Positions 8,936-18,700 of a stretch of 64,000 nucleotides of DNA are shown here, piece by piece. The notes below the pieces were generated by a model. That model saw only the letters and a list, made by a program, of their open reading frames with translations. It was not told the origin of the DNA and searched no databases. The stretch lies in NCBI RefSeq assembly GCF_014217685.1, contig NZ_CP043654.1:62001-126000 (forward strand). Reading direction: 5' to 3'. This DNA is from Glaciihabitans sp. INWT7 (GTDB lineage: Bacteria; Actinomycetota; Actinomycetes; Actinomycetales; Microbacteriaceae). Each line of letters starts with the position of its first letter. The stretch's first letter is position 1. The position numbers and the translations under genes are program-made.

Positions 8936-10340
8936 GGGTCTGTAAGAAATCTTGTGTAATTGGTTCGGCGTGACATCCGCGGCTGGGAGCTGTGGGATGG
9001 GAACAATGACGCATGAGCAGAGATATTCAGAAGCATCTTCGCTTTGATCCTGAGACGGGCCGGCCGTTGCCGGCGGAGACCGATTTCGCCGCGTTAGCGG
9101 CGGAGCTCGTCGAGTCGGCTAAGGGGCAGGGCATCGAGTTGACTGGGCCGAATGGGCTCCTGACGGGGTTGACCCGGCAGGTGTTGCAGACAGCTCTTGA
9201 GGTCGAGATGTCTGACCATCTGGGTTATGACAAGCACGACTTCGACGGCCGCAACGGGCAGAACTCGAGGAACGGGTCGACGCCGAAAACGTTGCGGACC
9301 GAGATCGGTGAAGTGACGGTCCAGATTCCGAGGGATCGGCAGGGAACTTTCGAGCCGGCGATCGTGCCGAAATATCAGCGTCGCATCGCGGGCTTCGATG
9401 AGGCCGTCGTCTCGCTTTATGCGAAAGGGCTCACGACCGGCGATATCCAGGCCCACCTCTCCGACGTGTATGGGCAAGATATCTCCCGGGAGCTGGTGTC
9501 GAAAGTCACCGACCGGGTCGTGGCCGACATGGAGGTGTGGCAGGCAAGGCCCCTGGATCCGGTGTATCCAGTGATCCTCATCGACGCGATCGTGATGAAG
9601 GTTCGGGATGGGCAGGTCGGCAACCGACCCGTGTATGTGGCGCTCGGAATCGACCTCGATGGCCACCGCGACGTTCTGGGCATGTGGGTTGGACCGACCG
9701 GTGGTGAGGGATCGAAGCAATGGATGAACATGCTCACCGAGCTGAAGAACCGCGGCGTCGCCGATGTCCTGTTCGTCTGTTGTGACGGGCTGAAGGGCCT
9801 GCCGGACTCGATCCTCGCGACCTGGCCGATGGCGACCGTTCAAACCTGTGTCGTGCATTTGGTGCGCAACAGCCTGCGGTTCGCGTCCAGGAAGTATTGG
9901 AAACCGATCGCGGAGAGGTTGAAGCAGGTCTACCAGGCGCCGACGGTGAAGGCGGCAGAGCAACGCTTCGACGAGTTTGCGAAGGAATGGGAACCCATCT
10001 ACCCGGCGATGATCGCGATGTGGCGGCGGTCGTGGGGTGAGTTCACCCCGTTTCTCGACTACCCGTTAGAGATCAGGAAGCTCATCTATACGACAAACGG
10101 GATCGAGTCGTTGAACGCGAGATTCAGAGCCGCGACCAGGCGTCGCGGCCACTTCCCCAACGAACAATCCGCACTGAAAGTGATGTATCTCGCGATCATC
10201 GAACGACGCCACAACCGGGCCAATCCGACAGGCGAGATCAACGGGTGGAAAGCTATTCTTAACACCCTCGCAATGACCTACGGCGACCGCCTAGGACTCA
10301 ACTAGCCGATGACCAGTTACACAAGAAATCTGACAGACCC
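8936..10340 (+). mobile_element. IS256-family insertion sequence (copy 1)
   Basis: About 1.4 kb, bounded by imperfect inverted repeats GGGTCTGTAAGAAATCTTGT and (reverse strand of the right end) GGGTCTGTCAGATTTCTTGT, and flanked by the TTGTGGAG duplication. It carries one transposase gene. A second, nearly identical copy lies in the opposite orientation at 12524-13928. Confidence 0.95.
9013..10305 (+). CDS. IS256-family transposase (mutator type)
   Basis: A 430-residue transposase of the PF00872 mutator type. Landmarks are LEVEMSDHLGYDKHD, RNGSTPKTLRTEIGEV, the first catalytic Asp in PVILIDAIVMKVRDGQ, VLFVCCDGLKGLPD (second Asp) and YTTNGIESLNARFR (Glu). Length is standard for an active element. 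It catalyses excision and insertion of the surrounding IS; nothing suggests inactivation. Confidence 0.97.
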   Translation: MSRDIQKHLRFDPETGRPLPAETDFAALAAELVESAKGQGIELTGPNGLLTGLTRQVLQTALEVEMSDHLGYDKHDFDGRNGQNSRNGSTPKTLRTEIGEVTVQIPRDRQGTFEPAIVPKYQRRIAGFDEAVVSLYAKGLTTGDIQAHLSDVYGQDISRELVSKVTDRVVADMEVWQARPLDPVYPVILIDAIVMKVRDGQVGNRPVYVALGIDLDGHRDVLGMWVGPTGGEGSKQWMNMLTELKNRGVADVLFVCCDGLKGLPDSILATWPMATVQTCVVHLVRNSLRFASRKYWKPIAERLKQVYQAPTVKAAEQRFDEFAKEWEPIYPAMIAMWRRSWGEFTPFLDYPLEIRKLIYTTNGIESLNARFRAATRRRGHFPNEQSALKVMYLAIIERRHNRANPTGEINGWKAILNTLAMTYGDRLGLN

Positions 10341-10402
10341 TTGTGGAGCGAAAACTGGGCCCGCGCTTTGATCCTTTTCGGTCCTTGCGGGGCAGACCTA
10401 AT

Positions 10403-11167
10403 TCATTTGCTGGTGGTGGTGGTGCTGGTGGTGGTGCTGGTGCTGGTGCTGGTGCTGACGTCCAAGGTGCGTGCGATTACCCCGTCTGCGACCTTTGCCA
10501 GGGTGAGGTTGTTGTTTCTGGCGTGGGCGCGAATTGCGACGAAGGCATCGTTCATGGTCATTCCGGAGGTGGCGGCGAGAACTCCCTTGGCTTGTTCGAT
10601 CAGAATCCGAGAATCGAGGGCATGTTGAAGTTGCGCGGTGATGATGCTGGAGCTTTTGATGGTGCGTTCTTGAAGGATGCCGATGGTGGCGACGTCTGCT
10701 AACGCTTGAGCTACGGCGATGTCGGCCGGGTTCAGTTCTCCGGTGTGGGTGCTGAATAAGTTCATTGTGCCGATGATCTGACCGCGCAGTCGCAATGGTG
10801 TTGCGTGTACGGAGAAGAAGCCTTGTCGAATGGCTTCGGCACTGAATTTGGGCCACTTTCCGGCGTTGTCCTGCATGTCGCCGACGGTGACTGCTGTGCC
10901 GGTGTGGAAGCAGTCGAGGCAGGGCCCTTCGCCTGCGGCGAGTTGGAGGACTTCGACAAGTTGCGCTTCTTCGCTGGTGGAGGCGATGAGTTGCAACTCT
11001 CCGACGGCGTCGACGAGGAGCAGTCCTCCTGCTTCGGTATCCAGGATGCGTGTGCATTCCTCGACCAGCCAGTGGAGGAGGTCGACCACATCAAAGTCAG
11101 TGACGAGGGTATCGGCGAGTTTTACGAACGCAGCACTGAGCTGAGCTTCCCTGCTATTGGCGGTCAT
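10403..11167 (-). CDS. GAF and ANTAR domain regulator
   Basis: A 254-residue cytoplasmic protein. Residues 10-155 form a GAF sensor domain (LHWLVEECTRILDTEAGGLL; GEGPCLDCFHTG; TPLRLRGQIIGTMNLF). Residues 175-235 match the ANTAR RNA-binding domain (LQHALDSRILIEQAKGVLAA ... IRAHARNNNLTLAKVADGVI). ANTAR proteins bind paired hexaloop RNA hairpins to prevent transcription termination. The C-terminal 16 residues are only Ser and Thr, encoded by a trinucleotide repeat. It sits with a related gene between two IS256 copies; its target RNA is not evident here. Confidence 0.92.
   Translation of the reverse strand: MTANSREAQLSAAFVKLADTLVTDFDVVDLLHWLVEECTRILDTEAGGLLLVDAVGELQLIASTSEEAQLVEVLQLAAGEGPCLDCFHTGTAVTVGDMQDNAGKWPKFSAEAIRQGFFSVHATPLRLRGQIIGTMNLFSTHTGELNPADIAVAQALADVATIGILQERTIKSSSIITAQLQHALDSRILIEQAKGVLAATSGMTMNDAFVAIRAHARNNNLTLAKVADGVIARTLDVSTSTSTSTTTSTTTTSK
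10406..10462 (-). repeat. GGT/GCT trinucleotide tract at 3' end of the ANTAR gene
   Basis: On the plus strand the sequence is a run of GGT, GCT and GAT-like triplets; on the coding strand it gives ACC and AGC codons, hence the Ser/Thr tail. Such tracts can change length by slippage, which would alter the tail length without changing frame. Confidence 0.85.
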
Positions 11168-11194
11168 CCTGATCGTCTCCTGCTTGGTGAGGGT

Positions 11195-11881
11195 TTAGAG
11201 GGGCAAGTTATCAAATGCGAGAGTGCGGGTAACCACGTCGCGTGCGACTGAGAGGACGGTGCGTCCTTGAGCGAAGGCGTAGGCCTGCAACCGTGAATAG
11301 GCGATGGTTGCGGTGGTATCCAGTTGGATCAGGATCATGCCTGTCGCTTGATGCACTTCCCGGCGCAGCGCCGGTACTGCTACCGATTCGGAAACATCGT
11401 CGGTGGCGAAAGTCATCGCTCGTTGCACGGCGGTGCTTGCGATTGCGGAGGCAATAGCGAGAGCGGATGATTGATGGTCTTCATCCAATCCACCAGGACT
11501 GTCCCGATATAACGTGGCAGCGCCCACAGTGGCTGCTCCCATTCGTATGGGGATGGAGAAGATGGCCCCCACCTTCAGCTGCCCCATCGATGCGGCAAAT
11601 ATCGGCCATCGATCGTGGGACACAGAAGCGATGTCAGGCAGCAGCACAACGGTGCCGGTTGTGCTGGCAACCCATTGGGGTCCTTCACCTAACTCGAACT
11701 GGATTTCATCGAGGCGAGCGGCGACCGCATCGCTTGCGCACAACGCCACTTGAGCTCCCGAGGAACTGATCACGGTGACCGAAGCTCCCGAGATGGGGAG
11801 GTCGTTGAGGAACGGCTGACACAAATCCAGTCTCGCCGGATTGCGCCCCGCAGTGGGGTTCCCACTTGTGTCAGCCATCAT
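11195..11881 (-). CDS. GAF and ANTAR domain regulator (second copy)
   Basis: From ATG 11881 the protein has 228 residues. A GAF-like region covers residues 15-155 (ELGEGPQWVASTTG; GAIFSIPIRMGAATVGAATL) and an ANTAR-like region covers the last 60 (REVHQATGMILIQLDTTATI ... AYAFAQGRTVLSVARDVVTR). It is 28 bases upstream of the first GAF-ANTAR gene on the same strand, so the two are probably co-transcribed and may heterodimerise or act on one RNA target. The longer open frame to 12001 is not used because its extra N-terminus is unlike the family. Confidence 0.85.
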   Translation of the reverse strand: MMADTSGNPTAGRNPARLDLCQPFLNDLPISGASVTVISSSGAQVALCASDAVAARLDEIQFELGEGPQWVASTTGTVVLLPDIASVSHDRWPIFAASMGQLKVGAIFSIPIRMGAATVGAATLYRDSPGGLDEDHQSSALAIASAIASTAVQRAMTFATDDVSESVAVPALRREVHQATGMILIQLDTTATIAYSRLQAYAFAQGRTVLSVARDVVTRTLAFDNLPL

Positions 11882-12204
11882 CACCGTCGCGGTGATCCGC
11901 TGGCATGGACAGGGGTAGTGAACAGGAAAACATTGAGACCTCTCGCAGTGGAGCTGCCAGGGGCCGGGACAGTCCTGCAACGATATCGCATACGCACCCA
12001 TCCGTCACAGACACGTCCGCACGAGACGGTTAGGCGAGATGGTTCGGCGAGATGGTTCGGCGAGAGGTCGTAACTTTTATCGGTCTGGGGTCAGAGAACA
12101 TGCCACCGCGGTATTGATTGACTTCGCTGGTCGTGGGCGGCACACTTACCCCAGTCACTCTTGCCCCCGGTGTCGGTTGATTTCGCAATCGAATCTAGGA
12201 CTCT

Positions 12205-12523
12205 ATGTTTCACGCACCCGTTTCTCCTACAAATCTTGCCGAAGATTGCCGTATTACCTGCACCTGCACCGGCGCGGGCTCGGGCATGCGGCAACTGTTT
12301 GACGAAGCGTTGATTCTCGAACTGGTTTCGCCGCACTCGTGGAGGGTTTGCGATAGTCGTATCCCGGAAGGAACCGCCGGGCGGATGGTGGCGTTCGTGG
12401 ATGAACGGGCCGGCCAATTCGAAGGGATGCAAATCGCAGACAAGTTTGTGTGGGAAACGTTCGAGACGATGGGTTCCGCCCTCCAACACATTTCAACCTC
12501 GCTAGCCGAAATTGACCAGGTGC
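12205..12523 (+). pseudogene. Conserved hypothetical protein truncated by IS256
   Basis: The frame reads LFDEALILELVSPHSWRVCD and DKFVWETFETMGSALQHIST like a genuine soluble protein, then runs into the IS256 terminal repeat at 12524 and stops within the IS at 12573. The native C-terminus is absent. It resembles small actinobacterial hypotheticals with a WRVxDxRxPE segment, function unknown. Between 12002 and 12204 no gene is seen. Confidence 0.6.
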
Positions 12524-13928
12524 GGGTCTGTCAGATTTCTTGTGTAACTGGTCATCGGCTAGTTGAGTCCTAGGCGGTCGCCGTAGGTCATTGCGAGGGT
12601 GTTAAGAATAGCTTTCCACCCGTTGATCTCGCCTGTCGGATTGGCCCGGTTGTGGCGTCGTTCGATGATCGCGAGATACATCACTTTCAGTGCGGATTGT
12701 TCGTTGGGGAAGTGGCCGCGACGCCTGGTCGCGGCTCTGAATCTCGCGTTCAACGACTCGATCCCGTTTGTCGTATAGATGAGCTTCCTGATCTCTAACG
12801 GGTAGTCGAGAAACGGGGTGAACTCACCCCACGACCGCCGCCACATCGCGATCATCGCCGGGTAGATGGGTTCCCATTCCTTCGCAAACTCGTCGAAGCG
12901 TTGCTCTGCCGCCTTCACCGTCGGCGCCTGGTAGACCTGCTTCAACCTCTCCGCGATCGGTTTCCAATACTTCCTGGACGCGAACCGCAGGCTGTTGCGC
13001 ACCAAATGCACGACACAAGTTTGAACGGTCGCCATCGGCCAGGTCGCGAGGATCGAGTCCGGCAGGCCCTTCAGCCCGTCACAACAGACGAACAGGACAT
13101 CGGCGACGCCGCGGTTCTTCAGCTCGGTGAGCATGTTCATCCATTGCTTCGATCCCTCACCACCGGTCGGTCCAACCCACATGCCCAGAACGTCGCGATG
13201 GCCATCAAGATCGATTCCGAGCGCCACATACACGGGTCGGTTGCCGACCTGCCCATCCCGAACCTTCATCACGATCGCGTCGATGAGGATCACTGGATAC
13301 ACCGGATCCAGGGGCCTTGCCTGCCACACCTCCATGTCGGCCACGACCCGGTCGGTGACTTTCGACACCAGCTCCCGGGAGATATCTTGCCCATACACGT
13401 CGGAGAGGTGGGCCTGGATATCGCCGGTCGTGAGCCCTTTCGCATATAGCGAGACGACGGCCTCATCGAAGCCCGCGATGCGACGCTGATATTTCGGCAC
13501 GATCGCCGGCTCGAAAGTTCCCTGCCGATCCCTCGGAATCTGGACCGTCACTTCACCGATCTCGGTCCGCAACGTTTTCGGCGTCGACCCGTTCCTCGAG
13601 TTCTGCCCGTTGCGGCCGTCGAAGTCGTGCTTGTCATAACCCAGATGGTCAGACATCTCGACCTCAAGAGCTGTCTGCAACACCTGCCGGGTCAACCCCG
13701 TCAGGAGCCCATTCGGCCCAGTCAACTCGATGCCCTGCCCCTTAGCCGACTCGACGAGCTCCGCCGCTAACGCGGCGAAATCGGTCTCCGCCGGCAACGG
13801 CCGGCCCGTCTCAGGATCAAAGCGAAGATGCTTCTGAATATCTCTGCTCATGCGTCATTGTTCCCATCCCACAGCTCCCAGCCGCGGATGTCACGCCGAA
13901 CCAATTACACAAGATTTCTTACAGACCC
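12524..13928 (-). mobile_element. IS256-family insertion sequence (copy 2, inverted)
   Basis: Same ends and length as copy 1 with only a few silent changes, in the opposite orientation. The flanking 8-mers differ (CCAGGTGC and CGGATCGG), so there is no target duplication. The right flank leads after only six bases into an IS3 element. Recombination or deletion has therefore removed the original right flank. Confidence 0.95.
12559..13851 (-). CDS. IS256-family transposase (copy 2)
   Basis: The 430-residue translation is identical to that of copy 1; nucleotide differences seen around 13024 and 13200 are silent. All catalytic segments (DAIVMK, CCDGLKGLPD, TTNGIESLNARF) are intact, so the element should be able to move and the two copies can recombine with each other. 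Confidence 0.97.
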   Translation of the reverse strand: MSRDIQKHLRFDPETGRPLPAETDFAALAAELVESAKGQGIELTGPNGLLTGLTRQVLQTALEVEMSDHLGYDKHDFDGRNGQNSRNGSTPKTLRTEIGEVTVQIPRDRQGTFEPAIVPKYQRRIAGFDEAVVSLYAKGLTTGDIQAHLSDVYGQDISRELVSKVTDRVVADMEVWQARPLDPVYPVILIDAIVMKVRDGQVGNRPVYVALGIDLDGHRDVLGMWVGPTGGEGSKQWMNMLTELKNRGVADVLFVCCDGLKGLPDSILATWPMATVQTCVVHLVRNSLRFASRKYWKPIAERLKQVYQAPTVKAAEQRFDEFAKEWEPIYPAMIAMWRRSWGEFTPFLDYPLEIRKLIYTTNGIESLNARFRAATRRRGHFPNEQSALKVMYLAIIERRHNRANPTGEINGWKAILNTLAMTYGDRLGLN

Positions 13929-13975
13929 CGGATCGGGACTGCCCCGAGTTCAGTTGACTCGGTGGGTTAGTGGTT

Positions 13976-14839
13976 TCACGCGGCGTTGAGGGCCATGTTT
14001 ATTGTCTCAAACTCGATCGGGGTGAGTTTGCCGAGGCGGCGTTGCCGACGCTTGCGATGGTAGGTTCGCTCGATCCAGACCACGATCGCGAGGCGTAGCT
14101 CTTCCCTCGTGGCCCATCGTTGCCGGTCGAGGACGTTCTTTTGCAGGAGGGCGAAGAAGGACTCCATCGCGGCGTTGTCGCCGCATGCGCCGACGCGGCC
14201 CATCGACCCGGTGATGGCGTTGTTCTTCAACACCCGCACGAAGGCGTTGGAGCGGAATTGAGAGCCGCGGTCGGAGTGCAGAATCGTGCCGGCGATGTCG
14301 CGTTGCCCGATTGCGTTGCGGGCCGCAGCGACCGCCAGGGATGCTTTCATTCGGGAGTCGATGGAGTAGCCGACGATCTTGTTCGACCACACGTCCTTGA
14401 TCGCGCAGAGGTAGATTTTGCCTTCGTCGGTGCGATGCTCGGTGATGTCCGTCAACCACAGCTGGTTAGGGCGTGTCGCGGTGAAGTTCCGCTGGACATG
14501 GTCGTCATGCACGGGCGGGCCGGCTTTGCCCCTCAGGCCGCGTTTCTTCGCGAACACGGACCAGAGCCGCTGCTGGGAGCAGAGCCGCCAAACCCGGTTC
14601 TCGCCCGCCTTCAGGCCAGCCTGGTTGAGTTCGTCGCTGATGAACCGGTAGCCGAACGCGGGGTCGTCCCGGTGGGCGTCCCACGCCGCGTTGGTCAGGT
14701 GAGCGTCGTCCCAATCACGTTGCGAGACGGGGTTTCGGAGCCACTGATAGAAGGCTTGTTTGGAGAAGCGCAATACCCGGCAGGTCACCGTGACGGGGAC
14801 TCCGTCGACGGCCAGTTCGCGGACCAGCGGGTACATCAT
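13976..14839 (-). CDS. IS3-family transposase OrfB
   Basis: A 287-residue DDE transposase. After an N-terminal HTH region it shows PNQLWLTDITEHRTDEGKIY (first Asp), GTILHSDRGSQFRS (second Asp), GDNAAMESFFALLQKNVL (Glu) and the terminal HRKRRQRRLGKLTPIEFE typical of IS3 OrfB proteins. Its start overlaps the orfA stop, implying coupled translation. Confidence 0.95.
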   Translation of the reverse strand: MMYPLVRELAVDGVPVTVTCRVLRFSKQAFYQWLRNPVSQRDWDDAHLTNAAWDAHRDDPAFGYRFISDELNQAGLKAGENRVWRLCSQQRLWSVFAKKRGLRGKAGPPVHDDHVQRNFTATRPNQLWLTDITEHRTDEGKIYLCAIKDVWSNKIVGYSIDSRMKASLAVAAARNAIGQRDIAGTILHSDRGSQFRSNAFVRVLKNNAITGSMGRVGACGDNAAMESFFALLQKNVLDRQRWATREELRLAIVVWIERTYHRKRRQRRLGKLTPIEFETINMALNAA

Positions 14840-15120
14840 TTTGGGTTGACATCCCGGGAGAGGTAGGCGACGGCGCGGCGCATTACCTCGGCTTCCTGCT
14901 CCAGCAGCCGGATCCGTTTCCGCGCCTCCCGCAGCTCAGCCGACTCCTTCTCCGTCACGCCAGGCTTCACCCCCTCTTCGACGTCGGCTTTCTTCAGCCA
15001 GTACGCCAGACACGACTCCGAAATTCCGAAGTCCTTCGCGATCTGGTTCAGCGGGGCTTCGTGCTTGCGAGCGACCGCGACAACATCGCGGCGGAACTCG
15101 GGCGGGTAGGGCTTGGGCAT
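14836..15120 (-). CDS. IS3-family transposase OrfA
   Basis: A 94-residue protein beginning MPKPYPPEFRRDVVAVARKH, with a helix-turn-helix (LNQIAKDFGISESCLAYWLK) and a C-terminal coiled coil (RKRIRLLEQEAEVMRRAVAY). The start at 15120 is preferred over 15153 because GGAAGG lies about 8 bases upstream. Works with OrfB to bind the IS ends. Confidence 0.95.
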   Translation of the reverse strand: MPKPYPPEFRRDVVAVARKHEAPLNQIAKDFGISESCLAYWLKKADVEEGVKPGVTEKESAELREARKRIRLLEQEAEVMRRAVAYLSRDVNPK

Positions 15121-15186
15121 GGTGACATCCTTCCAGCGGAGACGAATCTCCACAGGTCAAGAGTCAACCAAACCGGGGGCAGTCCC

Positions 15187-15404
15187 GTTGATCGGGTCGT
15201 CGCCGGCGTAGGCGTACCGGTTCGCGTTCGCGGGATCGACCGGTGAATCTAACGTGTCTTGTTGGGTCCAGGTTCCGGTCACGGGGTTGTACCAGCGGAG
15301 CCCGAACTTGACCAGCCCGGAGCCGGGGTCTTTGATCCCCGCGTGGAATGCGTACGGATTCTGCGGGGCCCCATTGCCGGTCCCACCGGCGGTGACGGAA
15401 CGAA
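15187..15404 (-). pseudogene. Orphan RHS core fragment cut by IS3
   Basis: About 72 codons nearly identical to the conserved end of the RHS gene next door (VTAGGTGNGAPQNPYAFHAG ... NRYAYAGDDPIN), interrupted by the IS3 terminal repeat exactly where the variable toxin tip of an RHS protein would start. It is a displaced alternative C-terminal cassette of which only the recombination-homology part survives. Confidence 0.85.
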
Positions 15405-15437
15405 TTTCAGGCGATTCGCTGGCCAGGACCGCCGCGT

Positions 15438-15683
15438 TTATGTCCGGGACTGATCATCCTTCGTATCCGAAGTGGAGGCGCCTGAATTCATCCGACGTCT
15501 AATCCGGCCTAAGAACAAACCTAGTAGACCGGTCACTACAAAGGCGAATGCCCATGTTCCCCATGGGACTTCTCCGATGACGGCAGCGATGGTCAGCCAA
15601 ACCATGGCCAGCACGGCCACGCCGAGGGCTATGAAACTTACGACGAGTGCCGCTTGAGCTCCTTTTCGTTGTCCCCGTGACAT
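15438..15683 (-). CDS. Two-TM small membrane protein, candidate immunity protein
   Basis: From ATG 15683 (GAGGAG 6 bases upstream) the protein has 81 residues: a basic N-terminus, hydrophobic segments near residues 10-35 and 40-60, then RIRRR and a polar tail. It lies 38 bases downstream of the RHS gene, the standard position for the cognate immunity gene of a polymorphic toxin. A membrane-located immunity protein would fit the hydrophobic RHS tip. This role is inferred from position and topology only. Confidence 0.6.
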   Translation of the reverse strand: MSRGQRKGAQAALVVSFIALGVAVLAMVWLTIAAVIGEVPWGTWAFAFVVTGLLGLFLGRIRRRMNSGASTSDTKDDQSRT

Positions 15684-15721
15684 ATTCACTCCTCGGAAGC
15701 GCCTGGTTCGATCTTCCACGG

Positions 15722-18700
15722 TTACTGGTTGAGACCAGTGCCGTTACAGCTGTTGATGCCGTCGCCGATCAATAGCACTCCGCCTGCGATCAGGCCGGCA
15801 CCCAACGTCGCCTCAGCTGGCGTTGCTATAGCAGCTATCCCTGCAGTAAAAATATCCGCGAGTCCGGCGGCCACAAGTCCGCTAACGGCTCCTACTACTG
15901 CCGCGGCGCCCACGGAGATCTCACTAGCGCATGAGAGGCCTATTAGGTCTCTGCCAGTTGGATCCAAATTGTTGATGGGGTCGTCTCCGGCGTAGGCGTA
16001 CCGGTTGGCGTTCGCGGGGTCCAAGGGCGCGTCCAACGTGTCTTGTTGGGTCCAGGTGCCGGTGGTCGGGTTGTACCAACGAAGGCCGAATTTGACCAGG
16101 CCGGAGCCGGGGTCTTTGATCCCCGCATGGAATGCGTACGGATTCTGCGGAGCCCCGTTGCCGGTCCCACCTGCGGTGAGGGTTTGCACCCCCCACGGGT
16201 CGTATTTGTAGGTGAACGACACGGTGGCGCTGTTGGTCAGAAGTCCGACCGGGTTATCGGTCCCATCAAAGACGAGCATGCAGGCCTGATCGGCGGAGGT
16301 CACAATCCCGAGTGGCTGCCCGGTAGTGGGGTCATCGAACACGTACGCCTGGTTCCCGTTGATGCTGTATTGCTCAATCTCCGGTAACCCGTTCGCACCG
16401 GTGCGCCCATACACAAGCTTCGTGCTGATTGGCGAGGATCCGCCTCTTGTTTCGGAGAGGACCTGCGATTGGGACGCCCCGGCGTACGTGTAGGTGCTGG
16501 TCACCCCGCCGGTGACCGCCTGGGTCATCTGCTCCGCCGCGTTGTAGGTATACGAAGCTGTCGGTGTGGCGGTCAAATTCCCGGCCCCGTCATAGGCGTA
16601 CCCGCTGTTGGTGATCTGGTTCGCGGCGTTGAAGGTCAGGGACTGGGTGGCCGGGTTTGATCCGGTGACGACCGCTGTTTTCCGGTTCCCGTCCGCGTCG
16701 TACGTATACGAGTACGTGTTGTTCGTGGCCCCGCCGGACTGGGTCACCGTGAGGAGTCGTCCGCCGCTGTCGTAGCTGAAAGCGGTCACTTGCCCGGTGA
16801 GGTTGTCTTTCTGCCACTGCAACTTCGACCGATCCGTCGAAGTCCCCGTTGCGCAGGTCGGGGCGGGACTAGCCGTGTTGTAGCAGTAGCTCATGTCCAG
16901 CACCGGGGTGACGGTGGTGGGTGCTGGCCCGGTGGCTGCGCTCAACCCGGAGATCCGCCCGGAAGTGTCGTAGGTGGTGTGCACATGACCTTGCCAATAG
17001 GTGCCGGTCGAATCAGCCTGCAGGTATTGGTCGGTGCGTCGCCCTTGGTCATCGGTTTTGAAAACCAAATGTTGGAAGGACCCGTTGTGCGGGTATTTCA
17101 TATCGATCAGCACGTTGGACACGTCGTAGGTGTTCGTGATCGTCCCGAGCCCGTCAGTGGTGGTAACCAGGTTCGATGCTTTGTCGTAGGTGTACGTTTC
17201 GGTACCGCCGCCGGCCGTGTTCACCGTCGTCAGCAGTCGGCCGAGTTGGTCGTAGGTGTTCGTGATCGTCCCGGCCGCCGACACACCGGTCAAATGCTGC
17301 CCGGCAGTGTTGTACGTGTTCGTCACCGTCGCAAGTCCGCTGGAAAACGCGGTGGTTAACTTTCGGTCGATTTTGTCGTACGTGTAGCTGGTGGTGTTCC
17401 CGCGCCCGTCGGTGATCGTCGCCAAGCGCCCGAACCCGTCATAGGTGAGCGCCTTCACCCCCAGGCTCGTGCCGGTGGGCGGGGTGACCGACATCAGCTG
17501 GAATGTGTACGGGTCATACCCGTATTGGGTGGGGTTCGCCGGGGTTGCTCCGACCGCTGCGTTGTTCGGCGCGGTCGCTGTCGCTACCGTGCCGTTGATG
17601 TTGTAGGTCAACGCTGCGGTCGCGGCGAGAGTCGAGTTGGTGGTTGAGTCCACATTGCCGGAGCCGGTGTAGTGATACACCGTCTGATCCCCCGAATCAC
17701 TGCTGGTCGACGAGGGAAGGTAAGCGCTGCTGCCCGTGTTCGCATACGCGGCCGTTCGAGTGGCACCGCCCGGAGCGGCGGCCGCGGTCAACGATTGGCC
17801 GGCGTTCGCACCGAAGGTGTTCGTGGAGGTTCCGGTCGGGGTGGACCCGGCCGGCGGGGTGGTAGCAGTGTTACCGCTGGTCGATGTGGCTGGTGCAAGA
17901 TTTGTGGGACTGTACGTGGCCGACCGTTCCCGACCCATCTGATCCGTTGCTTTCGACACCAGAAAGCCGGCGCCGATCGTATAGGTAAAGTGCGGACCCG
18001 ACGCAACGGCAGTCCCGGTGGACGTGTTCGGCCCGGCAACCAAAGTCTGGCCGGCCGACGGGTAGGTCAGACGGGTCGTCGTCGTTCCCGGGGACCCAGT
18101 AGTGGTGTTGTGCTGATCGACCTGGGTGATTCGACCGGTCCCGTCATAGGCGAAATCTGTTTCGGCACCGGTGACGGAAATGATCTGGGTCAGATTGCCG
18201 GAGGTGTAGGTGAACGCGGTGCTGTTGCCCATCGCATCAACAATGCTGGTCAAATTCGATACCGAATTTTTGATGTACTTCACCGTGCGGGTCAACGCCC
18301 CATTCGTCTGCGTGACGGTTTCGGTGAACGTGGCCGCGTTGTAAGCGATCGTCGCCGTGCGCGCAGCAACCGGACCAGCCGAAGACACCACGTTGGTGGG
18401 ATGCCCGTACGGGTCGAACCCGAATGTGGTGACGTTCCCGTTCCGATCGGTGATCGTTTTACCCAACCCATTCGAATCGAACGCTTCCACGGTTTGCGAC
18501 ACATAAGAGGTGAGGGTGTAGCCGCTCACTGTCCCGCCGGTCAGCTGCGCCGCAAGCGTGGCCTGGAAACCGGCCGGAGAGGTGAACGCCACCGTAGAGC
18601 CGGTCACCGGGGTGAAGGACCAGGTGGCCCCATCCGCGGTCACCAACACGATCGCCCCGGAAGTCGAATTCCGGGTTACGGTGCCCGCACCGCCGGCGCT

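Larger units (their letters stand above)
13935..15186 (-). mobile_element. IS3-family insertion sequence (copy B, distinct type)
   Basis: A 1.25-kb element bounded by GGGACTGCCCC and its complement GGGGCAGTCCC (ends 13935 and 15186), unrelated in end sequence to the IS3 at 5.2 kb. It contains orfA and orfB overlapping at an ATG/TGA junction. No target duplication is visible. Its right end cuts an RHS core fragment at the codons for GDDPIN. Confidence 0.9.

Noticed and set aside
12205-12573. Full 122-codon frame as an intact gene
   Set aside because: The last 16 codons lie inside the IS256 terminal repeat, so the native C-terminus is missing.
15960-16180. RHS 3' segment repeated at 15187-15404 considered as a tandem duplication by IS
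   Set aside because: The copies differ at several silent and non-silent positions, and the pattern matches orphan RHS tip cassettes rather than a recent IS-mediated duplication.
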